Part shown: positions 1 to 8,280 of the stretch, piece by piece | How the letters are laid out: each line of letters starts with the position of its first letter | Numbering within the stretch: position 1 is the first letter of the stretch | Assembly (NCBI GenBank): GCA_003024985.2 | Contig: PXIH01S0000643.1 | Direction: 5' to 3' (one strand) | From: Euperipatoides rowelli | Lineage: Eukaryota; Onychophora; Udeonychophora; Euonychophora; Peripatopsidae | Length of the DNA: 10,742 bases | Position numbers and translations under genes: made by a program | Notes under the pieces: generated by a model | The model's input: the letters and a program-made list of their open reading frames with translations, nothing else | Database searches by the model: none | What the model was told of the DNA's origin: nothing

Positions 1-66
1 ATTTATATATATGTATATATATATATATATATATGGTATATACTGTATACTGTATATAGTATACAT
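1..66. repeat. TA-rich simple repeat
   Basis: An alternating TA tract runs into repeated GTATA/TACTG units (GTATACTGTATA and variants). It is self-complementary in several registers, so it can extrude as a cruciform and is prone to replication slippage. It runs into the left edge of the window, so its full length is unknown. No gene signal is seen in it. Confidence 0.9.
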
Positions 67-974
67 TCTTCTCGATTTGAGCAAGTTTAATTCATGTGTT
101 TTTGGAATAAAGTGAGTGAGTTTAGTATTATTGCTGTTTGAAATAATGGAATTCTCAAATTGGAAAATATTGTCAGGAAAGGTCTCTACAGTAACTTGCT
201 CTGTTCTTGCTCAAGCATTATAGTGGCAACGATTTAATTAATTTTCTTTCTTGTCAGTTTAAACTGGGAAAAGGCTATGTTTATTTATTTTTTAATAAAA
301 GTAAGAAAGATAATGTAAAGCCTACCATATTATTTCATATTTATTCTGTATGACATCAATGGTCATAAAATCTATCAAGAGTCCGCTAACTAATCAAGTA
401 AACAAACTAAATTGCTTTCATAAGTCGATTTTATAATTAAACATTTGTTATTTATTAGATTCATATTTAGAGGGTAACAGAAGTTTTAAAACTAATCTTA
501 AATGTGATGACTTCTCATGCAAACAAAACTGCTTCTCAAAATGAGTCTGCACATCAAACTAGATGGCCTTGTGAGTGTTTAATTGACTGAAGTCAACAAA
601 TAGTGTTATGGTCAGTTATAACTGTAAATTTAATTCTATCCAAATATGGTCGGATGTGCTCAAACCCAAAAATAATTCCCAAACACTTTTTCGGGAACAC
701 TCCATTTACGTTCATACCAATTTAAAGAGAGACTGGCATCTGCTATAACCTTATCATTTTTAGCACCGAATCCTTGGAACAACACTGCCTCTAAGCCAAC
801 ATTGCTAGAATCTGTGGTTAAAAGGGATGGTTTCAGGAAATTCTAAAATTGGTTTTGAAGTTAATTTTTCTTTAAAAATTTAAAAAGAATTTTGACATTC
901 TTCAGGCCAGACAATTTTTATTACTCTCTAACAAACTATTTAAAGGTTTAACTTTGGTGCAGTGCTATGAATTC
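67..974. other. AT-rich non-coding stretch
   Basis: No exon, RNA gene or recognisable mobile element can be supported here. The only protein-like reading is a short open frame at 676-846 (+), which ends in a weak pattern reminiscent of the C-terminus of a LINE reverse transcriptase; it is treated as a finding, not a gene. If the calcium uptake gene at 7543 is intact, this is probably part of its intron, or it may be sequence upstream of the gene. Confidence 0.5.
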
Positions 975-990
975 TAGGGTAATTACCCTA
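975..990. repeat. 16-bp perfect palindrome TAGGGTAATTACCCTA
   Basis: The sequence TAGGGTAATTACCCTA equals its own reverse complement with no spacer. Two more direct copies of the half-motif TAGGGT follow, within about 70 bases, at 1015-1020 and 1043-1048. A palindrome of this length with reiterated half-sites could bind a dimeric DNA-binding protein or be the remnant of an inverted-repeat element. No factor is assigned. Confidence 0.75.
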
Positions 991-1048
991 TTTTATGGTA
1001 GTTTTAAAGAGTCTAGGGTGCAATTTAGAGTAAAACAAGTTTTAGGGT

Positions 1049-2059
1049 AATAGTCATAACAAATTACACAGAAATTCGAACAAAAAATACAAAAAGAACC
1101 TTTAATGAAACAAATTCTCTATGCTGGTTTCAGTTGAACCCATTTCATATGAATTAATTTTATTTTTAAACCTATTTGTTGTTATTTTGCATTCAATATC
1201 ATGTTTTTAAACTTTTCTATTATATTATTATTTAGAACATTTATTCTCTCTAGGAATGCTTTGCCTTAATGTAATATTTTTGTTGTGTTTGTCTTTGTTT
1301 GTATATCATTATCTTTATTTCATTACATTTGAAATCTATTTGATCCCAGTAATATTTTTTGTGTTTGCAGTTACATGTTTTGCAGACTTGCTTGAGTGGT
1401 CTGATCATGATTGTGTGCAGTATTATGATCTGTGCATTAGAGGCTATTTTTCAAATAAGCTGGTATTAGTTGGGTCTAACAGTATAGGCTAATAACAAAT
1501 AGTGAACAGAACAAGATGATTAATTTATGATTCAATGCATTGGTACTTTCCTGACACATCACATGTTCAACATTTTTTCTTTGTCCCTTATTTATATATT
1601 AGATCTACTTTATGTATTGAATTTCATTTGTAGAAATATAAATAAATACTTCCTCCCACACTACCACCACCATCAAATAATACTAGGCTTGGTGAGTTGA
1701 TTCATTTTATATTACTAATATACAAGCTCTTAAGTCATATTTGGTGGATTAAATTTTTGCAAAGGCTGAGGAAAATAATTAATTTCCATGTCTATCTCTG
1801 AAAGATACTCGCTTTATAATGGGCTTGCAGTCACACAACATCGGAAGTTATCAAACTCCCTGTTTCAAGAAGTGATCCAGTAAAAGACTAAAGTCAAAAA
1901 CATAGTTATGATTCCCATAATGTTCAATCAGCCAATAGATTGATTCATTGTAGTTCACCTTCTACATCTTTGCGATAAAATATTTTTTCTTAGGAAGAAA
2001 AATGTCTTAGTAGGATAAGAATGGAAATTGATAATATACTGACACTTTATGGTAAAATC
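1049..2059. other. AT-rich non-coding stretch
   Basis: Nothing here can be supported as a gene. An open frame at 1256-1492 (+) is rich in Leu, Phe, Tyr and Ile because the DNA is T-rich, and it shows no recognisable domain. A TTTGCAG acceptor-like site lies inside it at about 1370, but the sequence after it does not resemble any MICU segment or other family I know. Confidence 0.5.
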
Positions 2060-2157
2060 TCATGTAAACTACAAAGATGTTTGTAATATATGAGTGAAAG
2101 GAGAGATCATGTAAAATTGATAATGTGTGTTTCTAATGTGTGAATGAAAGGAAAAAA
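2060..2157. repeat. Diverged tandem duplication, about 50-bp unit
   Basis: Two adjacent units align. The first starts TCATGTAAA near 2060 and continues TTTGTAAT...GAGTGAAAGGA from 2080. The second starts TCATGTAAA near 2107 and continues TTTCTAAT...GAATGAAAGGA from 2130. The register between units is 47 to 50 bases, with several substitutions and small indels, so it is an old duplication. No coding function is seen. Confidence 0.6.
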
Positions 2158-3758
2158 CTATGTCTGCAATATATTCCATAATTCTGATGAACAGATCATA
2201 ATGCAGCAGCACAAATTGTGTGAATCCATACAAATGTTTTTTTTTTTTAAAAAAATTGATTTTTTTATTAATATACTGTAATTTTCTAGTTTTTGTTTTG
2301 ACAGTAATTGGGTTAAATAGATGTTTTTAAAAAAAGCTTGATTTAAAATATATGACTAATCCTTATCACAAAAAGAAAAAATTCTAGATTGCAATAAATT
2401 GAATATTTAATATATTTGGTTCTTTCTTTATTTCAGTTTACCCTTTTACTATATTAATGCAGGGGGGGGGACTTCTGTAACTTTTTATCAGCTGATCATC
2501 TTATACTCATTTTATTATCTCTTCCTTTTAGCATAAACTATAAAAATACTGATGACTAGCTATTCTACAATTCAATTGAGTAGACAAAGAATGTTTCTAC
2601 TATTTGTGCACATTGTGTGTCTATGGAAAGAACAACGACTACTTTTCCAACCAGGAATTGGCAGAGCTACTATGATTTTATTTATTTATTTATTTATTTT
2701 CACATTGGTTTATGTGAAGTATGGAAGTTAATGAACAAGAAGAAGAAATAAAAACTTGATTGTTTAGGTCGATCTCATATATTCTATTAAAACATTTGAA
2801 GCTGAATCAAGGGTGTCAATTTGTAAAAATGTTAAATAAAAAAGCATTCTTTACTAAGATACTCTTCAATTTCTCATTTTTTTTCTTATGAAGTCATTTC
2901 CAATAACAATTATGTAAACTGTAAACTATATTAAAAAATTGTATTGTAGAGTGACTGAATCATACTGCTGATCAATACTTATTTTCTATTTGTTCTCATT
3001 TCCATTCTTCGAGTAAATGAGTATATGATATATTGGTTGTAATAGTAGAAACATTCTTTGATCACCACTTTCTGGTTCTAAGAAAAATGTTATTCTATAT
3101 TAAACTTTCAAAAATATGTCAAAGTTGATTCCCTACAGCCTTGCTCTGAGGTCAGTTTTTTTTCTCTCTCTGTAGAGATTACTTTTGAAATGGTAATATT
3201 GAGCAGCTAATAAATTGGTGCAGAGAAATTTTTTATTGGTCTAGCAAGCCTTGTAACAAATTTGTTAATAAATAAAAGCATCACTGTGATAGTCATCTGA
3301 TATATCTATCTCTAGTAAAATTATGATTTTCCTCAGCACTTGAAAGTAATTTTTTTTATCAAAATATTAAATCACCATCACTATCTGATATTTCTGTTAT
3401 TTAAAGTTAATTTCCCAATTATTTCTTGTTAAAGTGGTTTATGAATGTTTTTTTCTTTTTAATTGATTTATGTTTAGTTTTACCTAAAAATATTTGTTTA
3501 ATTAATCAATTTAGAAAACATAAAAATTCCATGTTTGTACTATGTTTACAAAAAAAAAATAAAAACTTAATGCTGATATCAATTTGAAGTACCATTAGCC
3601 CAAGACTAAAATCTCGTTACACATTCCTTAAGCATTTACATCAAAAGATTTCTGTTACACGACCATTAAATATAAATCAGTTCACTTCACTAGTGCTAAG
3701 ATAACATAAGCATGATCGCAGTTTAATAATCAAATATTTCAATTTTTTTAAAAAAATT
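2158..3758. other. AT-rich non-coding stretch with homopolymer tracts
   Basis: No gene is seen. The stretch contains a T12/A7 run (2237-2255), a run of nine G (2462-2470) that stands out in such AT-rich DNA, a tetranucleotide ATTT repeat (2675-2700), and an A run at about 3550. These are length-variable simple sequences with no visible coding context. Confidence 0.6.
2675..2700. repeat. (ATTT)n microsatellite
   Basis: Six ATTT-like units occur in tandem with one extra T after the first unit. It is a typical AT-rich tetranucleotide microsatellite in non-coding DNA. Confidence 0.9.
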
Positions 3759-3781
3759 TAATTAGATTTTTAATCTAATTA
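3759..3781. repeat. Short perfect inverted repeat (10-bp arms, 3-nt loop)
   Basis: TAATTAGATT at 3759-3768 is the exact reverse complement of AATCTAATTA at 3772-3781, with TTT between. The arms are almost all A/T. No run of T follows to suggest a bacterial terminator, and the context is eukaryotic intron-like, so this is recorded only as a structural repeat. The TAATTA core resembles homeodomain sites, but that is a very common motif. Confidence 0.7.
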
Positions 3782-3825
3782 TAGCTTACTTACTAAATTG
3801 ATTTTTGAGAATAAACTAACAACCC

Positions 3826-3899
3826 AATTTTGGCGAACTCCGGGATTTTTAGTAGCGATTTCAATTTTCAAATTTGGCAAACTCCAAATTTATCAGTAG
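3826..3899. repeat. Imperfect direct repeat with GGC(G/A)AACTCC motif
   Basis: Two copies, about 45 bases apart, share the order AATTT, GGC(G/A)AACTCC, a short T-rich stretch and AGTAG. The first copy begins at about 3826 and the second at about 3871. The same GCAAACTCC core recurs in the right arm of the hairpin at 7858-7901. This suggests a dispersed repeat family present more than once in the window; the family is not recognised. Confidence 0.5.
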
Positions 3900-4708
3900 T
3901 TTGACTTTATGAAGGGATACTAGATGGCAGTGTAACCAATCTCATTTTTTAAACGATATTTAGAAAGCGGTAATTTAGCTTTAAAATAAGCCATCACACG
4001 TGTTTCTAAGTTTTATAGAACTTGAGTTATTTAAATTTTTGTAGAAATGAAATTATTATTATTATTTATTTCTTAAACTTACGTTAGACGATGTCGGCAA
4101 CATTTATTTCTGATTTATCGAAAGAATACTTGTTTTTTTTTAGTTTTTGTAAAGAGGTTCGCGACAATGTTTAAGTTTAAATTATTTATTTTTCCTATTT
4201 GATGATGATAATCAGTTATTATTAATCCAATGGCGATTTATTTTCAAGCGAAATGTAAAATTTAATAAACTGACAGATTGAAGGAATTTCCCACAGGTAG
4301 CACCGTAGCATTATCAGGTTTGTCTTAGTTTGCTACCAATGAATTTTTAGATAATACTGGCAGCTAATTTTAGATAATAGTTTCAATTTATTAGTAATGT
4401 ATAATATTTTAATATGCTGCAAATCTTAATAATTCAATTTTTCGTCCATAACTTTAATTATAGTTATTTTTTTTTTAAATCTTAATATTATTTAGAAATG
4501 TATGCTAAGTAAACTTTTCTGCACAACTAGAAATAGGCCACTGACGAATCTGTGTAAAAATGATTAAGCAAATTTATTTCAAGTCTTTAAATATCATTAA
4601 TACAGTATCTTTAGGAATCAGGCATTATTATTAATTACTTTATAACTTAGATTATTAAGTCTAATAAATAAAAATAAGGCAGCCAAACCGTTGTCATATA
4701 CTGTGAAG

Positions 4709-4722
4709 CCAAACATGTTTGG
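4709..4722. repeat. 14-bp perfect palindrome CCAAACATGTTTGG
   Basis: CCAAACATGTTTGG is fully self-complementary with no spacer. The core AACATGTT resembles half of a p53-type or forkhead-type site, but only one such unit is visible. It is recorded as a possible protein-binding palindrome without an assigned factor. Confidence 0.6.
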
Positions 4723-4796
4723 TTGCAATTGTAGTAACGTGCGGATTACCTTGTTCTCAGAGCTTAAGAGCTTTTCAATAAGAATAGGAACTTCAA

Positions 4797-4831
4797 AATA
4801 AATTTATTAATTTAATTTAATAAAATTTATT
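4797..4831. repeat. AT-only inverted repeat, 14/15-base arms
   Basis: The left arm at 4797-4810 and the right arm at 4817-4831 are complementary apart from one extra base, with a six-base loop TTTAAT. Both arms consist only of A and T, so chance formation in this background is quite possible. Confidence 0.5.
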
Positions 4832-6181
4832 ATCCAATGTATGTTAAATTAATGACTAACTATGTGAATGAATTTAAAAACGGCAACGGGAGACAAAATA
4901 GACCAACAAATTAAAAGAATACATATTAAAATAGGTACGGCAACCTCGGTATTTTAACCAAGAAAACAGCCATCTTGATTATGAAGCATATAAATGCAAT
5001 TTCTTTTTTTTTAATTTGTTTATAATTTATATTTCATAAATTAGTTATTACACAAATTTGGTATTTTTTTAAAGCTTATTAAGTTATCTGCATTATGTAG
5101 AATAATAAAAATATTTTGTATGTATAAAAATGTACATGGTAAGATTTCAATTTTTTTTTTTAATTATCTCTAATTTATAGTCATATTCAAATATAAATTT
5201 TATATATTAATGTTACGACTGATATAAAATTGATGCAGTTAGGAAGTACTGTACATATCCTGTTCTTTATAGTGATATTAAAAAATTTAACTAAATCTTC
5301 AAAAACAGTACCATAACACGGCAATAAAAATATGGGACAAATTTCATTAAAAAAATTGATTGCAGCTCCAGCCAAATTTCACTTTTCACTCTGAACATGC
5401 TTAGGAACCATTGGGTTAAAATTCAAATTAAGTTTGAAAACATAAGTGTTGATAAACAAAATAATCTAGTGTTTTCCAAAAGAACTTTGTAGTATATCCA
5501 AATCGATAGTAAAATTGAAATTATTTTTATTAGGTTAATTATTATCACTTAACAAAATATATACATTTTAAAATATATGAAATTATTCAACTTTAAAATC
5601 TTAGCGCTGAAAGGGTATACATCCTAATTACAATGATTATGAAAACGATTTGTTAAATTCAAATGACCAGAGATAGAGAAAAATAAAAAAAAGGGAATCT
5701 TATTGATAAAGTCATTAAACTGTTAAAATTCTCAGCTCAATAAACTTAATCTCAGACAGCTACTGTACTTTGATGATTGTTAATAACAAATCAACCATAC
5801 TCTTGACCAAACAGTAGACTTCAGTACGGCAATACCAATCTTATTGATCTATGCTAGTTCATTACCTGGTTATTGATCCAGCTTGCCCTCACAGTAACCC
5901 GAGATAAATAATATATAATAAAGAAAATAATAAAAAACATAAATAGAAAAACTCTTTAGAAACAAAAAAATTAACGCTACTACCACAGCGCCAACATCAG
6001 GGTCAATGTTTTTATTAAGAATTCAAACATTCTTATAGATTATATTTTTTAATGCAAATAAAAAACATTAAAACTGTTCAAAGTGTTATTTTCACCCTAC
6101 ATGTATTTGTTTCAAGTTGTTTTTATAAAAACCGCTGACTGTAAATTAAAAAATAAGTGCTAGTGAATTGATCTACACAAT

Positions 6182-6245
6182 CTGATTGGTTTGTGAAGGA
6201 TTGACTGTTGCACATTTAACTCGTTATGTTTACAAAATGGCGGAA
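6182..6245 (+). promoter_or_regulatory. Possible TATA-less promoter motifs (NF-Y-like box, ATGGCGG element)
   Basis: CTGATTGGTT at 6182-6191 is the reverse complement of AACCAATCAG, an exact match to the RRCCAATCAG consensus of NF-Y CCAAT boxes. About 45 bases downstream, AAAATGGCGGAAA spans about 6234-6246 and resembles the YY1-type AANATGGCGG element often found at transcription starts of TATA-less animal genes. Two short frames start here. ATG at 6226 opens 47 codons with no recognisable domain, and ATG at 6237 is closed after six codons. A donor-like AAAG|GTAAAA lies at 6509/6510. These are sequence matches only; promoter activity is inferred. Confidence 0.25.
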
Positions 6246-7081
6246 AGTGAATCATGAAATGATATGGATTGTACATTTAATTATTATTTTAGAGCGAGAA
6301 ATGCTGCTAGTCAGTCTGAAGGAAATTGAAAATTATGCAACAGTACTCTTTTTAGTCCACAACAATTAGGTTGTAATTGACGAACAAATTCGATCTACAA
6401 ATCAATTAAGGCCCAATCTTTAGTAACTAAAAAAAAGTAGGCTATAGGTTTTTCCGAGAACTGTACAATTTTTAACAATGCAAATTATAGGAGCCATTAC
6501 AACTGAAAGGTAAAATTGTTTAGTAAGGGGATAGCTAACAATGTTTATGATAAAAATATAAGGTTTTAAGCAGCTCAGCGCAATAGTAATTAAAGCGGTG
6601 ATAATAAATAAATAACGCTCTTGACAGCCACTTAACTGGAATCCACGCGAGATTTCTCTGGAAAAAATTTTGAGGTGATGTCACATCAAAGTTTTAGATT
6701 TTTATAAATATTGGTATAAAAGTCAAATTTTTAAGCGTTTTTAGACCGTATATAACAAATTGATTAATTAAACAAGCATTTTTTTATGAAAATACACACA
6801 ACTCAATTAAGTTTAAATAGGTATTGATAAACCACTTTAAAATCTGGCAAAAAAAAAAAAAAATTCTCCCCTCCTTTTTAAATTTAAAAGATGAGGTTAT
6901 CTTATTCATTAAATTAGCTGTATTTTTTTTTTTGTTAATTTAAAATTATACATACTTGAGTATTATCTTTTTTTTTCATGTACTAGTATATATGAATAAA
7001 AGCTTTTACATTAAAAATAATATATAAAGGAATTTCTTTAAATGCTAGTTATGTTTTAATATATTATTCCTTAAACTAATC
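6246..7081. other. AT-rich non-coding stretch
   Basis: No exon is recognised. It includes a 13-bp odd palindrome TGATGTCACATCA (6676-6688), which contains TGATGTCA, a variant of the CREB/ATF site TGACGTCA that a single C-to-T change would produce. It also includes an A15 run at 6849-6863. Otherwise it is intron-like AT-rich sequence. Confidence 0.5.
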
Positions 7082-7239
7082 TGCAATTTGAATTTAAACT
7101 ACCAGATTTTTTTCCTCAAAAATAATAATTGGTTAGTGATCTATCAATAACTTTCATTAGCTTTAACTATTGTATTCAATTATAAATACTAAAAATGTTC
7201 TTACCGGACTAATAAAAAAAATTGCAATTTGAATTTAAA
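7082..7239. mobile_element. Short retroposed insertion flanked by 17-bp direct repeats
   Basis: The 17-base string TGCAATTTGAATTTAAA occurs exactly at 7082-7098 and again at 7223-7239. The 124 bases between end in AATAAAAAAAAT directly against the second copy. An exact flanking repeat of this size abutting an A-rich 3' end is the usual signature of LINE-driven target-primed insertion of a short RNA, such as a SINE, a truncated LINE or a processed transcript piece. The insert does not match a family I recognise. TGGTTAGTGAT near 7130 faintly resembles a pol III A box, but no B box is seen. It lies about 300 bases upstream of the exon acceptor. A chance repeat in AT-rich DNA is the alternative. 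Confidence 0.45.
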
Positions 7240-7542
7240 ATGATTTTGTTATTTTTTATAACTAAAAATAATTGATAGAGGCTGGTTTATTTTAGTCAGT
7301 GAATTAAAAGTTGGATATAATATCTGAACTATGAAATTATTTTGATCAACTTCTATGTATACACATTGAAGTCATATCAATTTATTTCTAGGAAAGATCA
7401 CCAATTGTTATAATCAAAATTGAAACTAGCTTTCATGAAAAACATATTTATTATTTTAACAAAGTGTTTACATATTTGTGTTTTACTATATTGAACTTTT
7501 ACTACAATTAACTTATACATTACATTTCTATGATTGTTGCAG

Positions 7543-7640
7543 CGTGAACAAGAAATTTTAGACATTGCGGATACTACACTTCTAGTACATTTGTTTGGAC
7601 AGAAAGGAAATGACACGTTGAGTTATGAAGATTTTCACAG
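7543..7640 (+). CDS. Internal exon of a MICU-family mitochondrial calcium uptake protein (MICU3-like), partial gene
   Basis: MICU proteins are EF-hand subunits in the mitochondrial intermembrane space that gate the calcium uniporter pore MCU in response to Ca2+. The exon starts after ATTGTTGCAG (acceptor AG at 7541-7542) and ends at CACAG followed by GTGAGT (donor from 7641), an excellent donor match. It holds 32 whole codons plus two bases (phase 0 in, phase 2 out), with no stop. It opens REQEILDIADTTL. The stretch DTTLLVHLFGQKG, followed by LSYEDFHR, matches the hallmark DTTLLVHFFGKKG...FEDFYRFM segment of vertebrate MICU3, including the degenerate EF-hand-like loop between the two functional EF hands. 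MICU1 reads differently here (ALTTYFFG), and MICU2 is a weaker match. The split arginine codon at the end should continue into FM..LQ in the next exon, which was searched for and not found in the window. The transit peptide and calcium-binding EF hands lie outside. The subtype call is less sure than the family call. Confidence 0.85.
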
Positions 7641-8280
7641 GTGAGTTAAAATTAAAACAACAAAATACATATGCTATTATAAAAGAGTAAATAAGTCCAT
7701 ATATTTGTAAGGTTTACTATTTTTCCTCAGCCATATCCTAGCGCAAATGTTTGATTTACTTGAAAGTTCTGCTAAAGTAGATCCAGCGGGTACTAGTTTG
7801 GGCTGCTTACAACATTCCCTACACTGAGATGAATTTTTAAAAATTAAGTATAAAAAAAGCTCTGAAGTTTGTTAGCCAACTTTATAGCAAACTCCAGAGC
7901 TCCAAATAGTCGAGCACAACCTAAGATAGATATTTAAAACTTATTTGTAGCCATTAGATGGCTACTTTCGCTAGTTTCAGATAATACATACAAATGACTA
8001 TTTATAAATTATTTAAAATTTTTAAAGATAGGTTGAGTAGATTTCCTGTTGTTACCAGGGCATTCTCATTTTAAGTTGTTTTTTTCCAGCATACTGAAAA
8101 AAAAAAGTCACTGGAATACAAAAATGCCCATGTTTTTTAGAAAAGGTAAAAAAAATGATGTAATCCTTAAATAAAATAAACAAGATTTAAAATTGTTGCT
8201 TGGATGAAAAAAAACTGTTAAAATTTGTTAATTTTATTGACAATGTGTTATGTGTAGAATAAATTTGATAATTTTGATTA
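7641..8280. other. Start of the downstream intron
   Basis: It begins with the donor GTGAGT at 7641-7646. It holds no exon that continues the MICU reading: an acceptor-like TTTTTCCTCAG at about 7720-7730 is followed by an open reading in the correct phase up to a stop at about 7827, but the protein does not resemble MICU. The strongest structure is the hairpin at 7858-7901, followed by a small inverted repeat TAGCCAT-TAG-ATGGCTA at 7948-7964. Confidence 0.6.
7858..7901. repeat. 44-nt hairpin-forming inverted repeat
   Basis: The arms AGCTCTGAAGTTTG (7858-7871) and CAAACTCCAGAGCT (7888-7901) pair at 13 of 14 positions, with one A-C mismatch. Three further inner pairs (one G-U as RNA) give a 17-position stem around a 10-nt loop at 7875-7884. 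The arms have mixed composition, so this is less likely to be chance than the AT-only palindromes. It could be a remnant of a foldback or MITE-like element, or a structured segment of the intron RNA. The stem is short for a typical animal microRNA precursor. Confidence 0.6.

Larger units (their letters stand above)
3900..6181. other. Non-coding stretch, relatively CpG-rich
   Basis: No exon is recognised. Compared with the first 3.8 kb, CpG dinucleotides are clearly more frequent by eye, notably at 3834-4310 and 4735-4960. Visible structures are an ATT trinucleotide repeat (4051-4068), a 14-bp palindrome (4709-4722) and an AT-only inverted repeat (4797-4831). A short minus-strand open frame at 5187-5375 relies on a TTG start and shows no family resemblance; it is not called. 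Confidence 0.5.

Noticed and set aside
1256-1492. 78-codon open frame on the plus strand
   Set aside because: The residues are mostly those expected from T-rich DNA, no domain is recognisable, and the internal TTTGCAG is not followed by a familiar protein segment.
4797-4831. AT-only inverted repeat as a replication or regulatory site
   Set aside because: Both arms are pure A/T in an AT-rich background, so chance formation is a sufficient explanation.
5187-5375. 62-codon minus-strand open frame
   Set aside because: It begins at a TTG codon just after an in-frame stop, has no known family signature and lies in AT-rich non-coding sequence.
6226-6369. 47-codon frame starting ATG at 6226
   Set aside because: The sequence is not low-complexity, but it shows no recognisable domain and is short enough to occur by chance.
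7398-7616. 72-codon minus-strand open frame
   Set aside because: It is the antisense shadow of the MICU-like exon and its upstream intron; the plus-strand reading with consensus splice sites explains the region.
7731-7829. Possible next exon after TTTTTCCTCAG
   Set aside because: The phase fits and the frame stays open for about 30 codons, but the protein does not match the MICU continuation expected after FHR and no donor decides its end.
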